A stretch of 64,000 bases of DNA, from assembly GCA_963971425.1 (NCBI GenBank), contig OZ020526.1:6289976-6353975 (forward strand). Reading direction: 5' to 3'. Within the stretch, counting starts at the first letter, position 1; every line of letters starts with the position of its first letter. The stretch comes from Bryoerythrophyllum caledonicum. Lineage: Eukaryota; Streptophyta; Bryopsida; Pottiales; Pottiaceae. A model generated the notes under the pieces. The model was not told the DNA's origin and did no database searches. It saw only the letters and a list, made by a program, of their open reading frames with translations. This document shows, in pieces, positions 10,124-22,440 of the stretch. Position numbers and translations under genes: made by a program.

Positions 10124-12439
10124 ATGGAGATGTCGTCTGTGAGTAGGAGGGAGCTCGTGCTGGTGTCCGCAGCTGCGGGGGCTCTCGGAGGGGGTTTAGT
10201 TGCTCTGGCTTTCACTGTCGGAGGTCGGTTGCGCGCCGCACCTCGACGTCGAATGAGTGACGGTGGTGGTTCTGAGGAGAGCGATGACGGGTTGAGGTGG
10301 CTCAAGCTTCGACTCCTGCGAATCTTTTCATTGCAATCGGTATAGTTTCTCCCTGTGTGTTCCGAATCGTCACGCTCTTGCCCTTGTGCGTCTTCCTAGA
10401 CAATTAGGGTTTCGGATTCAGGGTTTAGGGTTTAAGGCTCCATGAGGGTCCTTTGGATATGTTGCAGGAGAGTTTAGATGCTGATGACTACGTAGGAGCA
10501 GAATGTAGACTTAGAGCACCTTCGACATTTTTTTACATTCACAGAAACATACAAATAAAGTTCAGATTGCTTAAAGGTGAATTCAATGTAATGGTACTAC
10601 GAGTTTCCTGCAAGAGCACTGACCGAAAATGTCCATTGACAGGGATGTGGAGATGTTGGCGAAACACCAACCCCTGCGCCAGCAGCAGCAAGTAACGACA
10701 CAATATTTATGGACGCTAATGAATTTTCCTCATCAAAGCTGCACTCCAGCCGGCAAAGCCTCTACCTGTCTGCTCAAAACAGTGAGGTTGAGGGTTTTGA
10801 GGATGTGGGTACCCTCTTGAAGGCGGGGGATCTGGATCTCTTGATGGACCACCCCTCGTCAATGATTCCTCAACAAGCTGATAAGCCCGACCCTTATAAC
10901 ACTGCGAAACGGAAAGGGTAAGGATCATTTTCATGTCACCATTCCTGAAGATTGAGATTCTGCTTTTGATGTTGTTTGTAACTACCTGATTGTGGCGGTG
11001 GAACAGGTACATGTCGTGGGATGATTACTTCATGGCTATAGCATTTTTATCTGCAAAGCGTTCAAAGGATCCCAACCGCCAGGTAGAGGATTCAACAATG
11101 TTGACGATCTTTCCTCGATTACATACAAGCCACGCTGACTGATTGTGCTTTTCAACCAGGTTGGTGCATGCGTTGTAAGCCAGGATCGTGTTATTCTCGG
11201 TATGCCAATCCAGTAACTAGTCCTGTTTCTTTTAACTGCATTTGTACCTCATGCCAAAGATCTGAAGGCCACGCAAATATCGATGACTCATGAAAGTGGG
11301 AAGTGGACGCAGTATCACGACCCATTTTGATCTTGTGTTCTTACGAATTTGCAACTTGGTGATGGATATTTGAGCAGGAATCGGTTACAATGGCTTTCCA
11401 AGAGGCTGCTCGGATGACCAACTTCCATGGGCTAAGGTACAGTTGCAATTCCTTCTTCGCTGCCCGGCCGCACATTATACTACTGTAAGACAAGAAGCCT
11501 TGCTTTATCCCATAACGACGATTAATTTCCTCGACTTGCGTGCAGAAATCAGCAAGTGGTGATCCGCTACAAACTAAATATCCGTGAGCCGCCGCCGCCT
11601 TCTTCTTCCTCTTTTTCATGAATGTTGAATCTCTCCTTGTGTTTGCTTTTTTACGTAAACCTGTCATGACCTCTACAAGTTTGTTTTTCATTGGAGCAGG
11701 TACGTGTGCCATGCGGAAGTGAACGCAATCTTGAACAAGAATCAGGCATCAGCTTCTGGCCAAGTACGTTTTCAAGTTTGTCAACCTTGAAAGGTATTTT
11801 TAAGGATTTCTTTGGTTTCTGTCAAGTCATTTACATTGTGGTGTTTGTGACAGAGGTTGTATGTAACCCTCTTTCCATGCAACGAATGCGCCAAGATAAT
11901 CATCCAGGTATGCTATCCAGTAGAAGAAAGAAATCAAAAATCGTGTGCATGCTTCGGTTGTAAACTGCTCCTATGTTTTCACCTGTAGAGTCCATAATCC
12001 ACAATGGAATGCTCAGGCAGGAATTGCGGAGGTGGTGTATTACACAGACAAAGGTGCACATGTAGGGAAAAGCGCAGGGGGCACCGAACCTGCATATGTT
12101 GCGTCCCGGAGACTCCTGTCTATGGCTGGAGTCAAGGTACCTCCTCTCATTTCTACACAACAGACATGCTTCAAAGCACGTAACCTTGTTGATTATCGTT
12201 ATAATATTGTAGCATTTGACGTGTTGCGCATCTTTTCATTGTACCATGTATTTCTGTGTGTCAACCCCCGAAGCATCCTTAATCTGTTCTACGGTGAGCC
12301 ACTTTTGCAAGCCAATGCTTTTAGGATTTCAATACTATCTAACAATCTACTAAATGTGGGATCACTGGTCGGTTCTTTGGCGTGGCAGGTGTGGCAACAT
12401 CAACCAGCTGACAAAATGCTGGTCCTTGAGTTTAGATAG
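10124..12439 (+). CDS. DCTD: Deoxycytidylate (dCMP) deaminase
   Basis: Ten exons join in frame: 10124-10339, 10643-10917, 11007-11082, 11160-11199, 11378-11436, 11546-11583, 11700-11763, 11854-11907, 12017-12136 and 12389-12439 (about 330 residues). The enzyme deaminates dCMP to dUMP, feeding dTMP synthesis. The core reads [40 protein letters not shown], then the zinc site CHAEVNAI with FPCNECAK. H and E of HAE plus the two cysteines of PCxxC are the metal and catalytic residues. Before the deaminase domain is an N-terminal extension of about 125 residues with one hydrophobic segment ([20 protein letters not shown]), possibly a membrane anchor or targeting signal. The exon 1-2 join is the least certain; a small exon near 10468-10500 may be missed. 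Confidence 0.88.
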
Positions 12440-13707
12440 CGGTTGAACTAGCTCCTATCATATGTTGATGGAGGCTTCAGTGCCAGCTTCAGCAGATGCC
12501 TGGCCGGAGGGTTGTCCAAATCAACCCCACAATTCTCTTATTTCCACATTCGCCTTTCCTTATTTGTTGTTTTTTGCTGGCTGAATTGAACTGTGTCCGT
12601 GTACAATTCAGCCGTTTTCTTGGCCAGCCATAGCCGCATGTCGTCCTTAAGAGTTCTTTATTTTTGGATCCTTTAGAAGTGAAGGATTTGGAAATCCTTG
12701 TTGTTGGTGGTCCATCCATTGATAATTGATTGAACATGATACTTTATTTGTTTTCCCTTGGAGATCTTGTAGCTCTTGTAGCTATTTTTTTCCTTTTCTA
12801 CACTTGGTTTCATATTTTCATCTTAAGCTTCAAGGCCTTGAGAGGGTCAATTTTGGTGCGCTGAGTGTTGTAACTTTTCCCATGATTTGTTGTTGTTGTC
12901 ACGGTCTTTAGAATGCATGTTGGGCTTCGCAACAACTCTCCGACGCATCTCTCTAATTTCCAATAACGGATATTTAACTAAATGTGGACAAAACGATCAA
13001 TTATGGACCAAATTAGATACTTGTGATGATCCTAAATACCTACTAGATTGTCCTAAAATATACAATTTGTATGGGTGAAGGATACTCAGAATCTATTGAG
13101 GATTGTTAAAATGTTGCGTGACTTCTCTTCTCGGGGGGCGGCCGACCATGAGGCGACGTTGACGACCTAGACTCTTCGTCTTCCATATTAACAAGAGTAG
13201 TGCTTCATATCGCAGAGATATAGTAGAAGGAATTTCAACGCAAGTGTTGGCGGGCAGCCGAGACGTAGTGATCGACGATAAGGTGAAACAAACCATGATG
13301 GAGGATGGCGTCATGCACATAGTCCGCGATCATGAGCGTAAAAATATCTTGAATAAAGGGTTCAAATCCTGCGACTAGTGAAGATAGGGGAGGGTGGTTT
13401 GTAAGTACAAGGAGGCTGGAAAAGATTAGAAATGAGCTTCATACAAAACAATGAAGCCAACGGTTTAGGACACTTTGACAAACAAAGACGATTGCATATC
13501 TGAGAAATAGTCGACACGATTGCATTTGTTGTGTAAAGTGTACAGCCGCAGTCGGCGGGGAGCCGACAAGAACGCTCACTTCTATCCTGAAAGAGACCTC
13601 GCCATCTAATAACCAAGAATAGTACCTACAATGCAATCTGACAACAATTGAGTCCTAAGATAAGGATTAAGCAGCAATCCATCGGCTGGCAGTCGATGAA
13701 ATAAGAA
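12440..13707. other. Deaminase 3' flank and edge of transposon debris
   Basis: The left part probably holds the 3' UTR of the deaminase. From about 13080 onwards the sequence probably belongs to the degenerate transposon. No gene is supported. Confidence 0.4.
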
Positions 13708-16700
13708 TCAGTCCTCATCTCCACAATTGACTGAGATGCCACCAGCCTCCAGAGTTGCAATCGCATCGCTCGCTGCCTCAGGCGGAATATGGTGAGAACT
13801 AGGAGGGCCTTTCTTAATGTGCGACGGATAGCGGTGCGAGTAAAGAACAATTTTGCAGTTTTGTACCTGTGAAAGACAAGGTTCCCTTTGCCATCTCCTG
13901 GTCCAGCATTCCCTCGCGACAATCTTCTTTGATTCCTTCTTCCCTAACATCAGCATCCACCATTTGACTTTGAAATTCCCGTAGCAATCACATGGTGTCA
14001 GATTGACGCATTCAAGAACTCGGCCCATCCACACGGGAAGGTAATGACCGTGGCTAGGACGGCAGAGAACAAAATCATTGAGTAAAACGTCTCGAAATGC
14101 ATTGAATGACAGCTTCGGACGGCTCAATTCAGGGCCACAAAAGGATATGCGTCGGGATCATCTTCAGGGGTAATGTCAGGAATTCCAATGACGTAATCGA
14201 GCGACGTTGAGCCGCGAGCATGATCGCAAATCCAATTTGGAGTTGGCCAAAATCCTTCCTGGAGAGACTCCCGGTTTGGTGGCAGAGGACCAGAAATAAG
14301 TTGATGGATACGCTCCCAGTACAAAATGTAGGGGGCCATATCCGCTGCATAACGCTTGTCCCGGGACATGCCGGTCTTCCAGAACTCAATATATTTAGCA
14401 ATTCCGTTCTTGATGAAGGATTGCTTCTTGCTGACTCCAGTGGCCCGGGCAACCTCCTTCTCTAGATTTCTTTTGTTCTGGTTAACTCGGACGTCCCCCC
14501 AAAGAGGCTTTTATGGGACAGGCTTTGGATCTTTAACAGGCAGGCGTGGATTTCCGTGCTCACCCGCGGTCCACATCTTGACAGGCTTAACTGTAGGAGT
14601 CCAAGAAGAATCAGTGGCACAAATAAAATGAACACACGAACTCACAGCAGGAACGTTTAGGTCCATCGGCAGGCCGCCGACGGAGATGGAAGACGACGAA
14701 GGTGGAGAAAGCTAAAGAGAGATGGGAATAGGAGTATTTCCTCCATGACTGGCTTACCTTGAAGAAGCCAGGATGAATCAATCGCACACTTCTTGTATCT
14801 CATGACCGGCCATCCAGCGTCATCTCCTTCCTCCTCCACGTAAAACTTGAACAGGTGCATCTCTCCGAGTCCCACAATCCTGTTACTCCCGTCATGATGA
14901 TATCCAACAATATAACTCTTAAAATCTGCAACCTCTTGGACAAGTTCCGGAATGAACGCGACAGTCTTCTGCGAGTCCATAAAGGCTTTCATGAGGTCAG
15001 CCAAACAGTAAGTATTCTTCCGTTTGATGAGTTTCGATAGGTAACTAAAATGTGCGTCAATATCCTCATGAGTGTGGCCAACAATCAAGAATCCCACAGT
15101 GACCTCCTTGAAGATTTTTCTAGCTGTAAGAAACGAACAAAACGCCATGAGGAACCGATTTTTGTTATCCTTGGCGGAGTTATCAAGTTGGAGAAACAAC
15201 TTCCGAGGAAGCGGGACTTGCGGTCTACCGGAAGGAGTATTCGGGAACGGATCTCCTTTAGATTCTGGAATCGATGACATACATCTGGACTTCCCATGAA
15301 GTAGAGCATCAAAGAAAGGATTGAGGGGTGGAGAGGTGAATAGCTCCTTGGACTCTCGCACGGGGCGCCTCTCTAATGCTCTTAGAACACGGCAGAGAGA
15401 AGAGATGGTGAAATTCGAGTCCCCCGGCCATAACGACGTCGAGTAATGAGCGTAGGCACCGACGCCGTGTCCATGTATGAGCATGCTGGTACATAAAATC
15501 GGAATTTGACCGAGCCCGGCCGTGGCCTTGGTAATCCTCTGCATTCTAGGAATGGCCGTCTTAGAGGTATCCATCTTGTCATGAATTATGCAAAGGAACT
15601 CAGACAGGTACTGAATAGACTGAGCCAACCAACCGGAATAAACATTTCTGCATGCCCTTTGGTAGTTTAGGTGTATGTTTCTGCCATCCGTGAGTCCTTG
15701 CCACTCGTCTGACCCGCGAGGATATTTTACGATAAACTCGACGAGGAAGTCGCACTCCGTCCACTTGGAGAAGTTGCTGCCCACAGACTTCACTTCTACA
15801 TTTCTGAAGAACCTCTTCTTCATGTTACTCACCGCAGCTTGCGAAATCGGCTTAGCATTGCATTCGACGTTTACTTGGATAAGACATTTTAATGGATATC
15901 AATAATACAGAAAGACGATGGTGTCATGGGTATGCCCAGTAGGCAATGAGTGAGTTCCGTCGGCGGGCGTCTGACGTCGCTCGTTGAAGCAACATAGAAG
16001 TGAGACCATGCTAAATTCAAAGATAGGGGAAAGTAATGACAATACTTACAAAGTTGGCCATGTCACGTAAGTGATTCCAATTCATGGCCGCGGGAAGGAC
16101 CCTTCAACGCGGCAACCCTCTTGTTTCCGATGACACGGAACTCATTTGGCATCTGGTCCGCACTGTCATTGATAATGCTGGATATGGTCCCACGAGCCTA
16201 AACGGTGTGAGGCCTGGGCCGCAAAGTGCTTGCGTTACCGTGGCTGCCATTTAGTCGACCGATCTTTGAATCATATTTGTAGTTGTAGTATGCGGACTTC
16301 GACATGCCGTGAATGTTTTACCAAGCGACTTCACAAACATCGACACCCATAAGGGTGATGTATAATTTTTGGAATCCAGGAATTTGGTGAAGCTGGTCCG
16401 CAACTGCATAGGCCATTTTGCGTCGTTGTTCGAAGCTTGACGCGTAGTACTTCCTTCGAATCTTGCGGCTGTCTTCCCAACGAAATAGCTGGCAACATCG
16501 TTTCTTACAACACCTTCTCGCGCTAACGAGGCGGCACTCATCTGGGCTCTGAAGGCGCCGGAACTTGGAAACCGACATATCGTCTTTCGGCAATAGCTTC
16601 CGACGAACGCCCCTGTAAGGATCCTTAGGCACACCCTCAAGCCCGTCATCCTCGCATGCAGCTTGACTATGCGTTGAGCAGAATGTAAGGCACTCATAAA

Positions 16701-17457
16701 GAAGTGGACCACCTTCAAGGCGCGTGTGAGTTAATCGCCAACACATTGTTGTCATCTGAAGATCCTCGTCCTCTGAGACAAAAAGGACACCAACATCTGT
16801 GTCTCCTAAAATCTCTGAATCGCATGCCTCATGTGGCAAGCACACTTGGATCATGGCATGCCCAATTGTAGCGAAGTTGTCATCTAGAAGCTGGCAATAT
16901 TTGTTCCGCCATTGTGGTCGGTCTAGGAACGAATTCGGAACAAATACACCGTCGAGGGTAGCGGGTGGATTTTCAAAAGAGTGATAATTATGTTGTCGGC
17001 GGCCCGCCGATGAGACATCATCGTCACTTCCAACGGCCATTTCAGTCTCCGATTCGGATCCCTCCAAATAACTACGGGTACTATGATTATTATTGTCCTC
17101 ATATACCCTATCGGAACGGTTGCCGTCGTCCGATGCTTCAATGTCAGTATGAATCAATGAAGAGTCAATCCCCAGGGCATCATCGGAGCGGACATCAAGT
17201 GAAAAGGAACGAACCCGATAGCCACTCCAAAGGACTAGTAAGCCTACAGAATCGCCGAGAGCGCCGATGGAGGGAATCTCGCAATGTGCGGGATGACCGA
17301 CGTATTTTGGATTGACTGATTGAACTCTGACAAGCAGGAAGAAGCTGTGAGGAATGAGAAATCCCTCCCACGTACCCTTCGGTGAGCATTCGTTGATGAC
17401 TCCAACTCTTGCACAACATCTCTGATAGCCGCTGCCATCAAGTAAGACCACCTCCAT
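13708..17457 (-). pseudogene. Degenerate DUF7869-like transposon protein
   Basis: Reading leftwards, 17457-16318 encodes an acidic region ending in a cysteine-rich block (RCCKKRCCQLFRWEDSRKIR) and DVCEVAW. The frame then meets a TAA but continues as NIHGMSKSAYYNYKYDSK and a histidine-glycine-asparagine motif. A second stop (TAG) follows near 16199. The main block 15832-14657 has HDKMDTSKTAIPR, LFLQLDNSAKDNKNR and FLIVGHTHEDIDAHFS. These match the DUF7869 family, whose aspartates and glutamate could be a DDE-like catalytic set. Continuation exons (about 14600-13708) carry another in-frame TAA and one frameshift. Upstream Cys block, DUF7869 core and downstream tail all fit one transposon protein. 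It is clearly inactive. The family name is from motif memory and needs a profile search. Confidence 0.68.
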
Positions 17458-17889
17458 GCCGTTGTGAAGGTCCAGAAACTCTTGGATGGGTTTCTTTCTT
17501 TTGTAGTTGACCGTTAGACCGGCCTTCCGGAAGCAGTATGGTTGATGGTGACAACTCCGGATGGCAGACTTCTCCGGAGTTCCGACAACTACTCAGGCCA
17601 CATGTTTAGCAGCTTTAGGACCGATTAAGGATTTCAACCGGGTTCACCCGTCTTTATTCCTACGAACTGACTATAGGCTCTATTCTAGTCTAGACTATCG
17701 TACTTACTTAACTATTTTTTTTGTTTTTGCCAAATTTTTAGGTTAACTTCCGGAACCTTGTGGGAACGAATTTCCACACATGGGGACTGTGATAGGGATT
17801 CAGTTCTGGATGGCATGCACCGGCTTACCTCACGTTGATGTGTGGCTCCACATTAACGTTGCCTGATTTGGCAATAGATGAGGAACCAG

Positions 17890-19700
17890 ATAGGGCCAAG
17901 TTGTTAGAGATGTGTGGGAAGACGGTCGAGTCTTGTATAAGCTACAACATGGGACACTTCCCCTAGCTCTTTCTACTATGGAGCATGATCATAGTAGGCA
18001 TCGAATAGCAAGGTTCCGTTGGAAGAACAACCTTATTTTTCAAGTGTGGCCGGATGGGACTAGGCGCTAGATTAGAGGGCTTCATTGGTATAGCAAGTAC
18101 CCAAAGACCTAGGACATTTAGATATGCGACAGACTCATTTGATGTTGCATAGCCAGTATTGGTGGACCCACGTGTATAAGTAAGTTGTCACGTATGTTTT
18201 TCGGTGTAAAGTGTATGATTGGGTGCAATCCAATTTCAACACCTTGTCACCGCAATAGCAGCCTTTGTCCATTATGGGGCTAGGCTACTAGTGGTCTTTT
18301 GACTTTGTTGGTTCACTAATCGTGACTCCACGCGGAGCCTAGTATGTATTGGTAATGGTGGAACATTTCAGCAAGTGGATTGAACTCGTGGCTCTTCTGC
18401 AAAACTCTTCCCTAATATAAAAGTGGAAAAAAGAACCGCACTCATTTTCATGATGCGGTTCTTTTGACCACGCTAACAGAATTTTGTTTAATTGTCCATG
18501 GTTAGGGCTGCCGCTGTTTTTTGCTCATTACTTTTTCAATTTTTAGAATTTTAGGGCATGTAATAGTTTTTTTCAAAACGCATTTTCAAGCTCTTTTTAA
18601 TGGTATATTAGATGCCTAAGAACTCTAGATCGTGAGGAATTTCTGAGCGAAAAGCCGAGGCAACCCAAACCATGAACAATAATATATACAAAAAATTGGC
18701 ATCGTGGTCGAAGAACTACAACATGAAAATGAATGCGGTTTCTAATCCCACTTTTGTATTAATGTTCTGAGTTGGCTGCCATTTCATTCCTTGACCAAGT
18801 GTTGGCTCGTTTTGGAGCCCGAGCTGAGGTTTTCACAGACCAAGGGCTTAAGTTTCTTGGGGCATTTGAAGCTTTGTGTACCAAAGCTTTAATTGACCAT
18901 CGTACCACTTCTCGGGATGACCTGGAAGCGGACGGTATAGCGGAGCGTGAGGTTCACACCATGAAGCAAGGCCTACATTAATATGGATTACCTCAGGGTG
19001 GCCACCGTGATTGGGATTTGATGATACCATGGATCGCCATGGGGACCGGTATAGCCGACAGGCGTCACTTACTCCTTTCAGTCCGTATCAGTTGTTGCAC
19101 AAGCGGGAGCCAATTTTACCGAGTTCCATATCAGAAAAGTTGAATCCGGTTGTAGATTTGGACAATCAAGAGGTGTGGATCTAGTGTCTACGGGATCAAG
19201 CGGAGTTCTTCAAGCGGGCCATGTCCATAGCTAGAGAGTACTTGTCCATCGCTCAATATCGTGATACTTTATGGTACGCTTGTATTTGTAGCGGTGCCTA
19301 CCAACCTCAGGTGCGACATTTTTTCACGAGGGATTATCTCTAGCTGTAGTGTGAGGCGCCCACAATGTTGGACGTGAAGGAAGTGCACAATATTCTCCGC
19401 GTGAAGGATGTGTTGCCTAGTGGCATCTTGTTGCTGAAAGGCAAGGATGGGCCGGAGTATCGGGAGCATTCTAAGAATTATATTCCTTGCCATTTATCCA
19501 TTGATAGCCTGTTTATCCAAAACTGGCGGTTGTGCTGAACGGCCTTTCGTGTTTTGTGTGTGGTGAGAAGAAGGACGCGACCACTATGTTATTTTGTGAC
19601 CATTGCTAGTGTGATTGGCATATGGCGTGCTTGACGCCACATCTTCCTACTCTATCTTTTGATGATTGGACTTGCCCTTGATGTCAAAGGTCTTCGAGCG
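17890..19700 (+). pseudogene. Ty3/gypsy integrase remnant with PHD-like tail
   Basis: With many stops, the translation still shows an integrase order. It begins with FRWKNNLIFQVWPDGTR, then a zinc-binding-like region, then SPQ*QPLSIMGLGY and TPRGA*YVLVMVEHFSKWIE, which begins the catalytic core. After a 339-bp MITE insertion it resumes with SFLDQVLARFGARAEVFTDQG and LIDHRTTSRDDLEADGIAER, which carries the catalytic aspartate and glutamate region. Near 19550-19690 comes a PHD-finger-like segment with CVCGEKK, FCDHC, CDWHMACL and DDWTCP*C. The element is dead. Related sequence occurs at the right edge of the window (integrase start near 63830). Confidence 0.8.
18418..18756. mobile_element. 339-bp MITE inserted in the integrase remnant
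   Basis: The ends are inverted: TAAAAGTGG at the left and CCACTTTTG at the right, with imperfect inversion over about 68 bp (shared GAACCGCA/TGCGGTT and CATTTTCATG blocks). TA occurs on both sides, fitting a TA target duplication as in Tc1/mariner-type (Stowaway-like) MITEs. Removing it restores the expected integrase order from LVALLQNSS to SFLDQV. Confidence 0.8.
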
Positions 19701-20041
19701 TTGTTTCAATTGATGGAATGGCTTAAATTCCTCGTGGATTTGTCACTGTGTAGAGCGTTGCCATCCAATTGGAGTACCTCGTTTTGATTCAAGCATGGGC
19801 AACGTGAAGTATGACCAAGGAATTGCCAACAAAGTTGCCTTAGGCAATTGAACATGGGGCTTACATTGCACCAAGTCTACCCTCTTCTTGTTACTTCTCT
19901 ATGTGCTTATTGATCCGGCAACGGGCGACATCTTTGACTGGATGCGTACAATTGTTGCAACGATTTTACCGTGCAGTATGTCTTATTAGTGCTATTTGGT
20001 CCTAGCTAAATAGAGGGTCTTTTTATCCGCAAGAGGGGGCA

Positions 20042-20590
20042 CTTGAGGGTGTACAACGTATACTTATTTTAGTGTATGTTTTTTGTTTATTTGATGTTGG
20101 TTTGGACTTTTGATCTGTTGTGGTTATCGATCTTTTTTTACACAACAGCTATCACGGGATGCGGCATCGAGGGCCTCTGTGCATCATAGTTTTAGCGTAG
20201 ATTAGTTTGTTACTAATCTACAGATTTAGAGATGTATGGCGGCCCATCACATTCATCCGTAGATGATTTTCATCCATTTAGGATTGTGTGTGTGCATATA
20301 GCGCTGCACATGTCCTTGACTTGATGTCTTTGTCAAGTCAAGCTTTAGTGATTACCTTTGCTCTTAAATGATTGTTTATCATTAATAAAGGCTCTACATT
20401 CTCTTATATTGCTTGCACTTGTTGATTCTCGCTTTGTGGAGTGCAAGACACTTGACTACTCTTGTGATTTACTAATTATTCTTTGAGGGTGTACTACGTA
20501 TACTTGTTTTAATGTATTTTTTTCGTTTATTTGATGTTCGTTAGGACTCTTCATCTGTTGAGGTTATCGATATTTCATTACACGACAAAT
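20042..20590 (+). repeat. LTR-like sequence, one copy plus partial direct repeat
   Basis: After a purine-rich AAGAGGGGGCAC, the segment starting TTGAGGGTGTACAACGTATAC runs to about 20485. A second copy of its start (TTGAGGGTGTACTACGTATAC) begins at 20486 and continues about 105 bp with high similarity. The position just downstream of the integrase remnant fits a polypurine tract and 3' LTR, perhaps two LTRs in tandem. Confidence 0.6.
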
Positions 20591-22074
20591 TTATTTAAAG
20601 TACAAGGATAAGAACAGACAACTTGCTCTTTCAAAATCATTAGACTATGCAATTGACCTGTTATGACTTCCGGCAATCACAATCCCAATGATCACCCCAC
20701 AGAAAAACCATGTTGCTCAGCACCTCTACAATACGTCTGTCACAAACTAGTGACAACGATAAACGGAGCCACCTAAAAAACGGCAATAACAGCCCACAAC
20801 ACTAGGGAGATACCTTAAATAAAATCCAAAAGTTCTAAATTGAATCCTCTCTACCATCAACACCATAAAAAGCAGAAATTGAAGTGTCAGCGCAAGTAGC
20901 ACACGCCAGCAATTGATGGCCTCAAGCCACAACACTTGCATTGCAAAGGGAAACACTAAAAAATAAATTTCAACGTCTAAACATAAATAATAGTGGGACA
21001 ATTTACCACGGTGTTCAAAAACACAAAGCCCTTCAATGCAATTGTTACAATGGGCAATGTAATGCTCCAATAAGCAAATCCAACAATAAAATTGGATTAA
21101 GTGGCAAAATCCCCATCTATAGGCGCAAATATCACTCACATTCAAGTCAAAATGCCCTTGCAAACTACCTACAAAGTATAGACATTAGAATTTATTTATT
21201 TATTATTAATGCCACATAAAAATGTAATTTTTTGAAGGTTTGAAAACTTAATTTCTTTCACCCTACTAGCAATATATTTTCTTCACAAACCCAAATCCGC
21301 GAGCAAAATCTGCAAATAACTAAAATTTCAAAAGTTAAAAATTTAAGATTTGATGTTCAAAGTCATGCAATTGGGTACTTTGGCGTGCAATTGGATACCT
21401 ATTGGATTTGAGTCTGCATGATTTGGATTCCCTCGCACTTGCTCCTTGACCGTGGCGTCCTAGCCCATACCGGGTGCGCCCTTAAGTTCTCATTGTCCAT
21501 TGACACCTTTTGATTCGTGAACAATCCACCTCTCCAGATTCTCGCTGACCGCGATTCCGATCTCGCCACGTGTCGACCATCCCAGTCCCACGCCTGCTCC
21601 CTTCAACTTGCACTCTAGTCTTGTCTAGCCAAGACCCGAAGATCAAGTCAATTGACCCAAGGTCAACCCCGCTCGCTCAAAAGCCTAGTTGTCCTCTTTG
21701 AATTGCCGTGAACAACGCTCTTCCTGAATGTTGTGGATGGAAGCTTGCATCGGCGAGGTGACATTGGGGTTGATAAATTGAGGATGAAGAGTGGGTTGGG
21801 TAAGAGCTTACTAGATGAAAAATAGAGCTCCTCCCACTATAAGCAATCTATTTGAAACTAGTACACACAGAACCACCTCCCTCTCCAGAATATGAAGTTA
21901 ATACTCGTGGACTTTAACACTTAGTTTAAAGTTCAGAAAGTTATGCATACAAAACTTCAGTATTAGTAACCAACTTTCCTGCTGCTCTCCTAATTTCCTA
22001 CAACTCTTCGAATGCAAATTAAAGTAGAAAAATAAGAGAAATATGAGAGGATCTTTGTCAAGTGAGAATGTAGC
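20591..22074. other. AT-rich sequence, no gene
   Basis: Short open frames on both strands lack recognisable domains. No terminal repeats or RNA genes were seen. Confidence 0.5.
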
Positions 22075-22440
22075 AAATCACTAACGTACTCAAGCGTCTC
22101 GCTCTGCACAACGGGAGAATCAACAAGTGCGAGCAAAAATAGAGAATGCAGCCTCTTTGCTAATGATAAGCCATTACTTACAAGCAAAGAAACTCATAAA
22201 TCACTCTATTAACACACTCACAAAGCTTGACTTGACAAAGACATTAAGTGAAGCGCGTATGCGGAGCTATATGCACAGGTACAAAATCCTAAAGGTTGAA
22301 ATACATCAGTTGGGCGGATGTGGTGTGGCGGACATTCGTCCTTAACAAAAGAAGATTAGAACTAACTAATCTACGCTAACACAAGGCCATGTGGTGCGGT
22401 CCTCGACACCATATCCCGTGACATGATGGTCACTCCAATA
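22075..22440 (-). repeat. Inverted copy of the 20.0-20.5 kb LTR
   Basis: The reverse complement contains TTAGCGTAGATTAGTT, ATGTCTTTGTCAAGTCAAGC, GCACTTGTTGATTCTC and ACTTGAGT-like blocks in the same order as 20190-20470, at roughly 75-80% similarity by eye. It is probably an LTR of the same family (solo or from another element) in opposite orientation. Confidence 0.7.

Noticed and set aside
13318-13380. tRNA-like piece with GGTTCAAATCC and short matching ends
   Set aside because: The spacing gives under 65 nt and there is no D-arm or anticodon stem.
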